Shown here: positions 1-8,333 of the stretch, piece by piece | How positions within the stretch are numbered: position 1 is the stretch's first letter | Layout of the letters: every line of letters starts with the position of its first letter | NCBI GenBank assembly: GCA_044341625.1 | Contig: JBIIRI010000075.1 | Span: forward strand, 1 to 17,255 | Direction of reading: 5' to 3' | From: Falsiroseomonas sp044341625 | GTDB lineage: Bacteria > Pseudomonadota > Alphaproteobacteria > Acetobacterales > Acetobacteraceae | Length of the DNA: 17,255 bases | Translations under genes and position numbers: made by a program | Notes under the pieces: generated by a model | Told to the model about the DNA's origin: nothing | Seen by the model: the letters and a program-made list of their open reading frames with translations, nothing else | The model's database searches: none

Positions 1-1704
1 GTCATCTTCACGGCCTGGCCCGTGCTGACGATGCTGTCCCAGATGTTCACGCCGCGCGGCGAATTGGGTGTCGGCGCGGCGATGGCGGACCGCCTGTTCG
101 ACCGCAAGATCTGGGGCCTGTCCTGCCTCACCGGTCCAGTGAATTGCGGCGTCTTCTGGAACACGCTGGCGCTGGCGACCTCGACCGCGACGGCGGCAAC
201 GATCCTGGGGCTTTGCTTCGCGCTGATCGTCACGCGCACCGCCTTCCCTGCGAAGCGGGCCATGCGGCTGCTGACGGTGCTGCCGATCATCACGCCGCCC
301 TTCGTCATCGGGCTCGGGCTGATCCTGATCTTCGGCCGCTCCGGCGTGGTGAACCAGGTCGTAGAAGCGACCTTCGGCGTCGAGCTCGGCCGCTGGATCT
401 ATGGCTTCGACGGCGTCTTCCTGGCCCAGGTGTTCTCCTTCACGCCCACCGCCTTCCTGGTGCTGATCGGCGTGGTGGAGGGCATCTCCCCCAGCATGGA
501 GGAAGCGTCGCAGACGCTTCGCGCCTCGAAGATGCGGACCTTCCGGGCGGTGACCCTGCCGCTGATGATCCCCGGCCTGGCCAATGCCTGGCTTGTGGTT
601 TTCATCGAGAGCTTGGCGGATTTCGGCAACCCGATCGTGCTCGGCGGTTCCTACGGCGTCCTGTCCACCGAGATCTTCTTCGCCGTGGTTGGCGCGCAGC
701 AGGATTTCGGCCGCGCCGCGGTGCTGGCCTGCATCATGCTGGTGGTCGGGCTCTGCGCCTTCCTGTTGCAGCGCGCGGTAGTCGGGCGGCGCAGCTACGT
801 CTCCGTCACCGGAAAGGGCGATGCCGGGCTCCCACAGGGCCTGCCGCGGCCGGTGAAGATCGTCGCCTTTGCGGTGGCGATCCCCTGGGCCTTTCTGACC
901 GTCACCGTCTACTGCATGGCGCTGGCGGGCGCCTTCGTGCGGGTCTGGGGACGCGACTGGACACCGACTCTCTCCCACTTCAAGCGCGCCTTCGCGTTGG
1001 AATGGACGCCGGATGGGCGGATGCTGTTCTCAGGTGGCGCCTGGCATTCGCTGGTCACGACGATCGAGCTGGCGGCCATCGCGGCCCCCATCACCGCGGG
1101 GCTCGGCCTGCTGGCCGCCTGGGTGCTGACGCGCCAGCGCTTCGCGGGGCGCACGGCGCTGGAATTCAGCCTGATGCTGACCTTCGCCGTGCCCGGCACC
1201 GTGATCGGCGTTGCCTATATCCTGACCTACAACATCCCACCGCTCGAGATCACCGGAACGGCGGCGATCCTGATCGCCTGCTTCGTCTTCCGGAACCTGC
1301 CGGTCGGCGTGCGGTCCGGGGTCGCTGCGATGAGCCAGTTGGACAAGAGCCTGGACGAAGCGGCGATCACGCTGCGCGCCTCGACCTTCCGCGCGCTGAC
1401 CACGGTGGTGCTGCCACTGCTGAAGCCTGCCATCGTCACCGCGCTGGTCTATTCCTTCGTGCGCGCGATGACGACCGTCTCGGCCGTGATCTTCCTGGTC
1501 TCGGCGGAGTACGAGATGGCGACCGTCTTCATCATCAACCGCGTGATCAATGGCGATTATGGCCTGGCCATCGCCTATTGCGCGGTGCTGATCGTGCTGA
1601 TGATGACGGCGATCGGATTGATCAACCTGGTGGTCGGCCGCCGCCGGCTCGGCCGCCGCGCCGCGGCGACGCCGGCCGCCCTTACCGCCGGAGGCCGCGC
1701 GTGA
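1..1704 (+). CDS. ABC importer permease, two fused membrane domains (5' partial)
   Basis: Inner-membrane permease of an AfuB/FbpB-type ABC importer (family substrates: Fe(III), sugar phosphates, 2-aminoethylphosphonate). The frame is open from base 1 (VIFTAWPVLTMLSQMF...), so the start lies upstream of the window; the ATG at 22 is internal. About 567 codons are visible, with hydrophobic segments in two halves. Each half carries a cytoplasmic EAA coupling loop that docks on the ATPase: EEASQTLRASKMRTF near base 500, followed by the LPLMIPGLANAW helix, and DEAAITLRASTFRAL near 1357, followed by LPLLKPAI. One chain therefore supplies both membrane domains. The stop overlaps the next gene's GTG by 4 nt (GTGA), so the two are translationally coupled. 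The matching binding protein is probably upstream, out of view. The family is sure; the substrate is unknown. Confidence 0.93.
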   Translation, partial: VIFTAWPVLTMLSQMFTPRGELGVGAAMADRLFDRKIWGLSCLTGPVNCGVFWNTLALATSTATAATILGLCFALIVTRTAFPAKRAMRLLTVLPIITPPFVIGLGLILIFGRSGVVNQVVEATFGVELGRWIYGFDGVFLAQVFSFTPTAFLVLIGVVEGISPSMEEASQTLRASKMRTFRAVTLPLMIPGLANAWLVVFIESLADFGNPIVLGGSYGVLSTEIFFAVVGAQQDFGRAAVLACIMLVVGLCAFLLQRAVVGRRSYVSVTGKGDAGLPQGLPRPVKIVAFAVAIPWAFLTVTVYCMALAGAFVRVWGRDWTPTLSHFKRAFALEWTPDGRMLFSGGAWHSLVTTIELAAIAAPITAGLGLLAAWVLTRQRFAGRTALEFSLMLTFAVPGTVIGVAYILTYNIPPLEITGTAAILIACFVFRNLPVGVRSGVAAMSQLDKSLDEAAITLRASTFRALTTVVLPLLKPAIVTALVYSFVRAMTTVSAVIFLVSAEYEMATVFIINRVINGDYGLAIAYCAVLIVLMMTAIGLINLVVGRRRLGRRAAATPAALTAGGRA

Positions 1705-2774
1705 CGCTCGCCCTGAACACCCGCGCCGCCGATGTCCGCCTGCAGGGCATCGGCAAGCACTATGGCAAGGTGCAGGCCGTGAAGCCGCTCGACCTCGTGA
1801 TCGAAGGCGGCACGCTGGTGACACTGCTCGGCCCATCCGGCTGCGGCAAGACGACGCTGCTGCGCATGATCGCGGGGCTGGAGCAGGCAACCGAGGGCCG
1901 GCTCTTCATCGCCGGCCGCGACGTCACGCTGTTGCCGGCGGGCGAGCGCAATGTCTCCATGGTGTTCCAGTCCTATGCGCTGTTCCCCCATATGACCGTG
2001 CTGGAGAACGTCGCCTACGGCCTGATCTCGTCCGGCCAACGCAAGCGGGACGCGCATGCGCGCGCGGAAGCCGCGCTCGAGACGGTGGGCCTCAAGGGCT
2101 TCGGCACGCGCCTGCCATCCGAGATGTCGGGCGGCCAGCAGCAGCGCGTCGCGGTCGCCCGCGCGCTGGTGCTGGAGCCGGAGGTGCTGCTGTTCGACGA
2201 GCCGTTGTCGAACCTGGACGCCCGGCTGCGCCGCTCGATGCGGGAGGAGATCCGCGCGTTGCAGCAACGGCTTGGCCTCACTGTCGTCTATGTCACGCAT
2301 GACCAGTCGGAGGCCCTGGCAGTCTCCGACAAGATCGTCGTCATGCGTAATGCGGAAATCGCGCAGGCGGGCACGCCGGAGGAACTCTACACCCAGCCGA
2401 ATTCGGTCTTCGTCGCGACCTTCATGGGAGAGGCGAACCACATCCGCGGCCGCATCGAAGCCGTCGACCAGGGGCTGGCGCGCGTCGCGCTGGATTCGCT
2501 CCGCCTCGACCTGCCGGCGCGTGGTCTTGTGCCCGGCGATGTGGACGTGGTCATTCGTCCCGAGGCGGTGCGGATCATGCCAAACGGTCAGGACGGGGCG
2601 CTGCGTGCGACGGTCTCGCGCGCGACCTATATGGGATCGCACACCGAATATCATTTCGCGACCCCGGTGGGAGACCTCTTCGCGCTCTGCCCGGATCGGC
2701 TGTCGCGACGCAAGCCCGGCGAGACCGTCAGGCTCGGCCTCGAACCCGAAGGCGTCGTGCTCGTCCGGCCCTGA
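1701..2774 (+). CDS. ABC importer ATP-binding protein (PotA/FbpC/AfuC type)
   Basis: Cytoplasmic ATPase driving the importer whose permease ends just upstream; 357 aa. The start is the GTG at 1701, overlapping the permease stop by 4 nt; the longer open frame upstream is only a shadow of the permease. All ABC motifs are present: Walker A GPSGCGKTT (about residues 44-52), Q-loop FQSYALFP (Q90), signature SGGQQQR (143-149), Walker B VLLFDEP (162-168), D-loop SNLD, and H-loop VTHD (His200). After the nucleotide-binding domain there is a C-terminal TOBE-like region of about 120 residues, including VVIRPEAVRI, as is normal for importers of the carbohydrate/iron/polyamine group. Its motifs resemble those of the second ATPase in this window but the proteins clearly differ. 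The substrate cannot be read from the ATPase. Confidence 0.94.
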   Translation: MTLALNTRAADVRLQGIGKHYGKVQAVKPLDLVIEGGTLVTLLGPSGCGKTTLLRMIAGLEQATEGRLFIAGRDVTLLPAGERNVSMVFQSYALFPHMTVLENVAYGLISSGQRKRDAHARAEAALETVGLKGFGTRLPSEMSGGQQQRVAVARALVLEPEVLLFDEPLSNLDARLRRSMREEIRALQQRLGLTVVYVTHDQSEALAVSDKIVVMRNAEIAQAGTPEELYTQPNSVFVATFMGEANHIRGRIEAVDQGLARVALDSLRLDLPARGLVPGDVDVVIRPEAVRIMPNGQDGALRATVSRATYMGSHTEYHFATPVGDLFALCPDRLSRRKPGETVRLGLEPEGVVLVRP

Positions 2775-2819
2775 TCCCATCGGGGCGCTGTCGCGCAACC
2801 AGCCCGAGCAGCCGAACAC

Positions 2820-2858
2820 CGCGCAACGGTTCGGCCGCCCGGACCGGACCGTTGCGCG
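2820..2858. terminator. long GC-rich hairpin between convergent operons, possible bidirectional terminator
   Basis: A perfect 11-bp inverted repeat (CGCGCAACGGT at 2820-2830, ACCGTTGCGCG at 2848-2858) encloses a 17-nt centre that can extend the stem by about four more pairs with one mismatch. It lies between the plus-strand ATPase stop (2774) and the minus-strand binding-protein stop (2877), where both operons should end. Neither side has a T-run, so it is not a textbook intrinsic terminator. It could act with Rho or as a 3' end stabiliser. Confidence 0.5.
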
Positions 2859-2876
2859 GGCCCAGGCCGTTGGCGC

Positions 2877-3872
2877 TCAGCGCGTCGCTGCGACAGCCGC
2901 GGTCCACTCGGCGAGGAACTCGGTGCGCCGCGCGGCCGCCACCTCCTCGTCGAGGCCGAAGACCCTGATCGAGCCGATGTTCGGCAGGTCTGCGTGGCGG
3001 CTTACGTCGATATCGCTGCGGGTGGGGCGGCGGAAAGCGTTCTCCAGCAACGCGATCTGTACGTCGCGTGAGATGATGTGGTCGAAGGCCGCGCGCGCGG
3101 CCGCGCCGTTCGGTGCGTTCTTCGCGAGCACCAGGAACTCCGGCGTCGTGAATGTGCCGTCCTCGGGGTAGACCAGCTTGATCTCGCGCTGGCCGCCGGC
3201 GACATAGGCATAGGCGTTCGCCTCGAAGGTCAGGCCGATCGCGTACTCGCCCTGCGCGACCGCACGCAGCACCGTCGCGGCAGCGCTGGTCACGACGACA
3301 TTCGCGGCGAGGCGGCGCAACCCTTCCGCGCCATGCATCTGCCGGACGCCCCAGAGGATGGTGTACGCCGTCGAGCTGTTGGCCGGATCCGCGATGATCA
3401 TCCGGCGCCGCCAGCGCGGGTCGAGGAGATCGCTCCACACCCGCGGCTCGGGGTTGCCGGAGAGGTGGTTGCGATTGACCATCAGCGTGACGACGTGAAG
3501 GTTCGACGCGGTCCAGAGGTTCGACGGCTCGGCGAGCGCGGACGGGATCGTCGCGGCTTCGGGCGAGCGGTAGCTCTCGAAGAGGGGCCGGAACGCACCG
3601 AGCGTATTGGCGCTCGAACTCCAGAAGATGTCGGCCTGCGGCCGCGCGGCTTCCGCTTCCATGCGCCGCAGCAGCACGCCGCTGCCGCCGGTGACGAAGT
3701 TGAACCGCAAGTTCGGCAGGCGCCGCCGCCCGACATCGGTGATCGACTGCACCGCCTGCTGGTTGTTCGAGGTGTAGACGACGGCGTTGCCGGCGGCCTG
3801 CGCGAAGGCAGGCAGGGCAGCGACGGAGCCGAGCCCCGCAAGGACGGCGCGGCGATTGAGCATTGCGGTCAT
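2877..3872 (-). CDS. periplasmic substrate-binding protein, AfuA/FbpA/AepX-like
   Basis: Soluble periplasmic receptor of the ABC importer encoded just upstream on the minus strand; 331 aa. The start is the ATG at 3872, because it has a perfect AAGGAG six bases upstream (3884-3879); a longer frame to 3938 would run into the permease gene. The N-terminus is an export signal, with NRRAVLAGLGSVAALPAF and a likely cleavage near AQA|AGN. The twin arginines hint at Tat export, but the fit to the full Tat motif is poor. Family marks include VVYTSNN at the mature start, ADIFWSSSANTLGAF, a VNRN segment, an IADPANSSTAY segment and the EANAYAYVAGGQREIKLVYPEDGTF region. The family binds Fe(III), hexose phosphates or 2-aminoethylphosphonate. 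From context it may bind hydroxyproline or a phosphorylated compound, which is inference. It is the last gene of the seven-gene operon, 31 nt after the permease stop. Confidence 0.92.
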   Translation of the reverse strand: MTAMLNRRAVLAGLGSVAALPAFAQAAGNAVVYTSNNQQAVQSITDVGRRRLPNLRFNFVTGGSGVLLRRMEAEAARPQADIFWSSSANTLGAFRPLFESYRSPEAATIPSALAEPSNLWTASNLHVVTLMVNRNHLSGNPEPRVWSDLLDPRWRRRMIIADPANSSTAYTILWGVRQMHGAEGLRRLAANVVVTSAAATVLRAVAQGEYAIGLTFEANAYAYVAGGQREIKLVYPEDGTFTTPEFLVLAKNAPNGAAARAAFDHIISRDVQIALLENAFRRPTRSDIDVSRHADLPNIGSIRVFGLDEEVAAARRTEFLAEWTAAVAATR

Positions 3873-3878
3873 GCTGTT

Positions 3879-3884
3879 CTCCTT
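3879..3884 (-). promoter_or_regulatory. strong Shine-Dalgarno site of the binding-protein gene
   Basis: AAGGAG on the minus strand, six bases before the ATG at 3872. It fixes the start against the longer frame. It is the strongest ribosome site in the operon, which suits a binding protein that is usually made in excess over the membrane parts. Confidence 0.75.
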
Positions 3885-3903
3885 CTTAGCTGGACGTTTC
3901 GCC

Positions 3904-5547
3904 TTACTTTGCGGCGAACAGGTCGATTCTGAACACACGGGTCGCGATCAGGATCGGCACGATGATGATGGCGACCAGCACAAGGCCATAGGCCGATGCC
4001 TGCGCCATGAGGTTGGAGTCGATGAGGCGGAAGATCTGGATCGGCAGCGTCTCCTGGCCCGCGGAGTAGACGACGACGGATGCGCTGAGCTCGGCCACCG
4101 TCGTCGTCCAAACGAGCACGCCCGCGGCGGCAACCGACGGCACCATCAGCGGGAAGACGACCTTGAAGAAGGTCCGCAGCGGCGGCACGCCGAGGCTGAC
4201 CGACGCGTCCTCGATCGAGTTCGGGATGTTGTAGAGCGTCGAGGACGCGTTGCGGATGCCGAAGGGAAGCCGGCGTATCAGATAGGCGAGCACGATGATG
4301 CCCGCCCCGCCGGCCAGCGGCAGGAAACCGTCCCTGAACGACAGCAGGAGGCCGATGCCGAGCACCGTGCCGGAGAGTGCGAGCGGCAGCGAGGCGAGAT
4401 AGTCGAGTGCGGGTGTCAGCGCGTTGCGCTTCTTGACGATCAGGAACCCGAGGAGCGTGCTCACGATCAGGCTGAGAGCCGTGGCCGCACCGGCGAACAT
4501 CAGCGTGTTCCAGATCGGGTCCGGGGCGTTCAGCACCACCCGCTCGAGGTTGGCGGTCGTCCAGTCGCCCCAGCGCATCACCGGCCCGCGCGCACGGGTG
4601 AAGGCGCCGACGACCACGGTGACCAGCGGCAGGATCGAGACGACGACGACAACCGCGGCGCCGAACGCGATCGGCAGCGCCGCGCGGCCCGACATCCGCC
4701 GGGGTGCTGCGCCGCGGCCCTGCACGATCTCGTAGCGCCCGCGCGCCACGATCCTGCGCTGCAGGAACAGCACGCAGGCGACGATGCCGATCGACACGCT
4801 GGCCAGCGTGCTCTGCATCACCGGGTTGGTGCCGACCTCCGACACGAAGCTCTGGTAGGTCAGCACCGACAGCAGCGGCACGCTCTGGCCGAGGACCATC
4901 GCTACGGCGAAGTTGCCGACGACCAGCGTGAACACGAGCAAGGCACTGGCGAGGATCGCAGGCACCACGACCGGCACCATGACGTTGAGGAGGGAGCGGC
5001 GGGGAGGCACCCCAAGGCTTTGCGAGGCTTCCTCAAGCTGCGAATCAAAGCCGCGGATGGCGGCAAGCGTGCCGATGTAGACATAGGTGTAGTAGATAAA
5101 CGTCATGACCGTCACGAGACCGAACCAGCCGTAGAAGGACGGCAGGCGCCAGCCCCAGTCGGCGAGGAACCGCGTGAGGAAGCCGTTATTGCCGAGCACC
5201 ATCAGCCAGGTCTGCACGGCGATCACCTCAGGCACGATCAGCGTGGTCATCGGCAACAGCGCGATCAGCGCCTTCCCGGGAAAGGAGAAGCGCGCGGCGA
5301 AGAAGGCAAGCGGCACGCCGATCAACGTCGAGGTGCAGGTCACGACCGCCCCCAGCAGCAGCGTGTTGAGCACTGCGGCGCGATACCTCGCGTCGGTCAC
5401 AAGCGTCACCCAGCCCGACTGGCCGTCGCCCCCCGCGGCGAGGCTCGTGCCCAGCACCCGCAGCAGGGGGTACAGCAGGAACAGGACCGCCAGCGCCAGC
5501 GCCAGCACCGTGAGCCAGAACCAGACGTCGCGCAGTTGCCGGGTCAC
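3904..5547 (-). CDS. ABC importer permease, two fused membrane domains (AfuB/FbpB type)
   Basis: Complete 547-aa inner-membrane permease, with about twelve hydrophobic helices in two homologous halves. Each half carries an EAA loop: EEASQSLGVPPRRSLLNV near bases 5035-4982 and EDASVSLGVPPLRTFFKV near 4208-4155. The N-terminus, VWFWLTVLALALAVLFLLYPLLRVL, is a typical first helix. Translation starts at the GTG at 5547, which overlaps the ATPase stop by 4 nt (GTGA). The stop at 3904-3906 lies 31 nt before the binding-protein ATG. It has the same architecture as the plus-strand permease at 1-1704 but is clearly not a recent copy. The spacer residues LGVPP in both EAA loops set this permease apart from that one (LRAS). 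The family is sure; the substrate is not known. Confidence 0.94.
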   Translation of the reverse strand: MTRQLRDVWFWLTVLALALAVLFLLYPLLRVLGTSLAAGGDGQSGWVTLVTDARYRAAVLNTLLLGAVVTCTSTLIGVPLAFFAARFSFPGKALIALLPMTTLIVPEVIAVQTWLMVLGNNGFLTRFLADWGWRLPSFYGWFGLVTVMTFIYYTYVYIGTLAAIRGFDSQLEEASQSLGVPPRRSLLNVMVPVVVPAILASALLVFTLVVGNFAVAMVLGQSVPLLSVLTYQSFVSEVGTNPVMQSTLASVSIGIVACVLFLQRRIVARGRYEIVQGRGAAPRRMSGRAALPIAFGAAVVVVVSILPLVTVVVGAFTRARGPVMRWGDWTTANLERVVLNAPDPIWNTLMFAGAATALSLIVSTLLGFLIVKKRNALTPALDYLASLPLALSGTVLGIGLLLSFRDGFLPLAGGAGIIVLAYLIRRLPFGIRNASSTLYNIPNSIEDASVSLGVPPLRTFFKVVFPLMVPSVAAAGVLVWTTTVAELSASVVVYSAGQETLPIQIFRLIDSNLMAQASAYGLVLVAIIIVPILIATRVFRIDLFAAK

Positions 5548-6611
5548 GATGCCACCACCAGCGAGCGGGCAGGATCGAGGCGCAATCCCGCCGCGGAGCC
5601 GACCGCCAGGGCCGTCGCCTCGTCATGCGCCTCGACGCGGATGGCGCGGCCCGAAGCGGTGCAGACCTGATAGGTGGTGCGCCCGCCGAGATACTGCCGG
5701 CGGCGGATGGTGCAGGGCACGTCGCCTGGCATGCCCTCCGCCGGCGGCACGAGGCGAAGGGATTCGCCTCGCGCGACGAGAATCGCGTTGCCGGCCGGCA
5801 ATGGCGCCGGGGCCGTCGCCTCGACCATCGTGCCGTCAAGGTCAATGCGGGCACGGCTGCCGCCCGCGACGGGCGCTGCGAGGGTGACGGCCAGCGTGTT
5901 CGCCGCGCCCACGAAATCCGCCACATAGGCCGAGGCGGGCCGCGCGTAGAGCTCCTCCGGCGTACCGACCTGCTCGATCCGGCCCTGTCGCAGCAACCCG
6001 ATCCGGTCGGATAGCGCCAGCGCCTCCTCCTGGTCATGCGTGACGAGGATCGTGGTGATGCCGACCTCCCGCTGCAGGTCGGCGATCGTCTCGCGCACCT
6101 GGACGCGCAGCTTGGCGTCGAGGTTCGAGAGCGGTTCGTCCATCAGCAGGACGGTCGGCTTGATGGCCAGCGCACGCGCCAGGGCCACGCGCTGGCGCTG
6201 CCCGCCGGAGAGCGCCGCCGGCATGCGGTCAGCATAGGCCGAGAGGCCCACGCGCTCGAGGTACTCGCCGACCGTCGCCTTGATCGATGCCGCCGCCACC
6301 TTCCGGGCGCGCAGGCCATAGGCGACGTTGTCGAACACGGTCTTGTCCGGGAACAGCGCGTAGTCCTGGAACACCATGCCGATGTCGCGCAGCCAAGCCG
6401 GCAGCGCCGTCACGTCGCGCTCGCCGAAATGCAACGTCCCGGCGCGGATCGGCACGAAGCCCGCGATCGTTCGCAGCAGCGTGGTCTTGCCGCAGCCGCT
6501 CGGCCCCAGAAGCGTGAAGAGCGATCCGTCCACCACGTCGAGCGACAGATCGGTGATCACCGGCACCGCGCCATAGCCGACCACCAGGTCCCTGATCCGG
6601 ATGCCAGCCAT
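5544..6611 (-). CDS. ABC importer ATP-binding protein (FbpC/AfuC/PotA type)
   Basis: Cytoplasmic ATPase of the operon's importer; 355 aa from the ATG at 6611 (MAGIRIRDLVVGYG). This start sits one base after the stop of the phosphatase gene (TGA-C-ATG); the longer frame upstream is a shadow. Motifs: Walker A GPSGCGKTT (residues 36-44), Q-loop FQDYALFP (Q82), signature LSGGQRQR (134-141), Walker B LLMDEP (155-160), D-loop SNLDAKLR, and H-loop VTHDQEEAL (His192). A TOBE-like C-terminal third follows, with RGESLRLVPP and a GRTTYQV strand, as in importers whose TOBE domains can take part in regulation. The 4-nt overlap with the permease GTG shows tight coupling. Its position after the hydroxyproline genes and a phosphatase gene is what makes it interesting. 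Confidence 0.94.
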   Translation of the reverse strand: MAGIRIRDLVVGYGAVPVITDLSLDVVDGSLFTLLGPSGCGKTTLLRTIAGFVPIRAGTLHFGERDVTALPAWLRDIGMVFQDYALFPDKTVFDNVAYGLRARKVAAASIKATVGEYLERVGLSAYADRMPAALSGGQRQRVALARALAIKPTVLLMDEPLSNLDAKLRVQVRETIADLQREVGITTILVTHDQEEALALSDRIGLLRQGRIEQVGTPEELYARPASAYVADFVGAANTLAVTLAAPVAGGSRARIDLDGTMVEATAPAPLPAGNAILVARGESLRLVPPAEGMPGDVPCTIRRRQYLGGRTTYQVCTASGRAIRVEAHDEATALAVGSAAGLRLDPARSLVVAS

Positions 6612-6612
6612 G

Positions 6613-7380
6613 TCACGCGCTCTCTCGGATGAGGTCGAGGGCCGCCGCATGCCGGCGGGCATCGCCTGCCGCCAGCACGCGCGGGCCGCTATCGAGCGTC
6701 AGCGGCCTGCCCTGCCAATCGGTGATGATGCCGCCCGCGCCTTCGAGAATCGGCACGAAGGCGGCGTAGTCGTGGACCTTGAGCCCGGCATCCAGCGACA
6801 GGTCGATGCGCCCGGAGGCAAGGCGCCCATAGCTCAGCGCCGCCCCGCCATAGACGCGCCAGGCCGTTGCGGCGCTGAGCGCGGCAAGGACAGGCTTTTC
6901 CTCGGCGCCGAAGAAGTCGGGGTTGCTGGCGGACATGATCGCTTCGGCGAGGGTAGCCCCGCGGCGGGTCTGGCAGGGCTTCCCGTTCAGCGTCGTCTCG
7001 CGGCCCTTCGCGCCCACCCAGCGCTCCCGCGTCGCGGGGAAATGGATCACGCCGACCACCGGCTCGCCGTTCCGTGCCAGAGCGATCAGCGTGCCGTAGA
7101 CCGGCATGCCGGCGACGAAGGCGGCAGTGCCGTCGATCGGATCCAGGATCCAGACATGCTCGGCCGTCGGGCGCGTGGCGGCGAATTCCTCGCCGAGGAT
7201 GCCGTGGTCGGGATATTCGGCGGCGATCATCTCGCGCAGGCGGGCCTCGATCGCGAGGTCCATCTCGGTCACGAAGGATCGGTCGGGCTTCATGGACGTG
7301 CCGGTGGCACCGCCTGCCTCGATCATCGCGGCCGCGGCATCGGCAAGGCGTTCGGCGAAGCGGACGAAGGCGTCGTACAT
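6613..7380 (-). CDS. inositol-monophosphatase superfamily phosphatase, HisN-like
   Basis: A Mg2+-dependent phosphomonoesterase of the IMPase fold; 255 aa, normal for the family. Metal-site motifs are intact: GEE at residues 63-65, DPIDGT at 80-85 with a following AAFVAGMPVYG strand, and Asp204 in KVHDYAAFVPILEGAGG. The H-D-Y-A-A form in place of W-D-x-A-A, and the PILEGAGG that follows, point to the histidinol-phosphatase (HisN) branch more than to classical inositol phosphatases. The natural substrate cannot be told from sequence. The ATG at 7380 shares its A with the epimerase stop (TGATG), and the stop lies one base before the ATPase start. The gene is therefore locked into the operon between the hydroxyproline enzymes and the importer. 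No histidine genes are nearby. It may dephosphorylate the imported compound (inference). Confidence 0.9.
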   Translation of the reverse strand: MYDAFVRFAERLADAAAAMIEAGGATGTSMKPDRSFVTEMDLAIEARLREMIAAEYPDHGILGEEFAATRPTAEHVWILDPIDGTAAFVAGMPVYGTLIALARNGEPVVGVIHFPATRERWVGAKGRETTLNGKPCQTRRGATLAEAIMSASNPDFFGAEEKPVLAALSAATAWRVYGGAALSYGRLASGRIDLSLDAGLKVHDYAAFVPILEGAGGIITDWQGRPLTLDSGPRVLAAGDARRHAAALDLIRESA

Positions 7381-8318
7381 CAGCGATCCCCGCGCATGCC
7401 GTCGGCAAAGGGATCCTCGGGATCGCGCAGCAGCGTCGCCTCGGCGACGACATAGGCCCGGCCCCGGATGCGCGGCACGATGTGCCCCTCCGGGCCAGGT
7501 CGGTACTGCGCGGCGAAGCGGCTGCCGACGATGCTCTCCTGGATCCACGTCTCGCCCGCGCCGAGCTTGCCGTCAGCGGCGAGGCACGCCAGCTTTGCGC
7601 TGGTGCCCGTGCCGCAGGGCGAGCGGTCATAGGCACCGCCGGGGCACAGCACGAAGTTCCGGCTGTCCGCCGCCGGGTCGCGCGGCGGCCCGAAGAACTC
7701 GACGTGATCGATCTTCGCGCCGTCCGCGCCGGTGATGCCGGCCGTCTCGAGCGCGCGTGCAATCGCGTCGGCGGCGCGGGTGAGGTCCTGGATGTTGGCC
7801 ATCACCAGGGGCAGCGGCGGCGTGCCGACAAGGAAGAACCAGTTGCCGCCCCAGGCAATATCGCCAACCACCGTGCCAAGGCCATCGACGGCCACCGCGA
7901 CGTCCTTGCGGTAGCGCCAGCTCGGCACGTTCTCGATCTCGACCTCGTTGCGGCCGAGCAACTCCACCGTGACCTCGCCGACCGGCGTTTCGAAGCGGTG
8001 CGTGCCAGGCCCGATCCGGCCCATATGCGCGAGCGTCACCGCCGCGCCGATCGTGCCGTGGCCGCACATGCCGAGATAGCCGACATTATTGAAGAAGATC
8101 AGCCCTGCCGCGCAGGCGGGATCGACGGGCTCGCACAGCAGCGCGCCGACCACCGCATCGCTGCCGCGCGGCTCGTTCACCGCGAAACTGCGGACGTTGT
8201 CGAACTCGGCTGCGAAGCGCGCACGCCGCTCGTCGAGCGGTCCGCTGCCGAGATCCGGGCCGCCCGACACGATCAGGCGGGTCGGCTCGCCTTCCGTATG
8301 CGAATCAATGACGCGCAT
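7380..8318 (-). CDS. hypRE: 4-hydroxyproline 2-epimerase (proline racemase family)
   Basis: Cofactor-free epimerase that converts trans-4-hydroxy-L-proline to cis-4-hydroxy-D-proline, the first step of bacterial hydroxyproline breakdown; cytoplasmic, 312 aa. The N-terminus MRVIDSHTEGEPTRLI is the family hallmark. Both catalytic cysteines are present: Cys85 in GMCGHGTIG and Cys235 in DRSPCGTGTSAK. This pair marks the racemase/epimerase group; in the trans-3-hydroxyproline dehydratase branch the second cysteine is replaced. Proline racemase itself is possible, but the neighbours (oxidase and DHDPS-like deaminase) favour hydroxyproline. The start is the ATG at 8318, 15 nt after the oxidase stop, with a GGGGAA ribosome site. 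The symbol follows Sinorhizobium usage (lhpA in Pseudomonas). Residue 9 is Glu where many relatives have Gly. Confidence 0.92.
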   Translation of the reverse strand: MRVIDSHTEGEPTRLIVSGGPDLGSGPLDERRARFAAEFDNVRSFAVNEPRGSDAVVGALLCEPVDPACAAGLIFFNNVGYLGMCGHGTIGAAVTLAHMGRIGPGTHRFETPVGEVTVELLGRNEVEIENVPSWRYRKDVAVAVDGLGTVVGDIAWGGNWFFLVGTPPLPLVMANIQDLTRAADAIARALETAGITGADGAKIDHVEFFGPPRDPAADSRNFVLCPGGAYDRSPCGTGTSAKLACLAADGKLGAGETWIQESIVGSRFAAQYRPGPEGHIVPRIRGRAYVVAEATLLRDPEDPFADGMRGDR

Positions 8319-8333
8319 GTCGCTGTATTCCCC

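Noticed and set aside
144..1700. Upstream extension of the first ATPase frame
   Set aside because: It overlaps the permease throughout and has shadow composition; the GTG at 1701 gives a normal ATPase length and a GTGA overlap.
1030..1890. Long minus-strand open frame (286 codons) over the first permease and ATPase
   Set aside because: Arg/Ala/Gln/Asp/His-rich translation typical of an antisense shadow in GC-rich DNA; the plus-strand frames hold clear ABC motifs.
3787..5670. 627-codon plus-strand open frame opposite the minus-strand permease
   Set aside because: Low-complexity Arg/His/Asp/Gln-rich sequence without any domain. The minus strand encodes a permease with both EAA loops, so this is a shadow.
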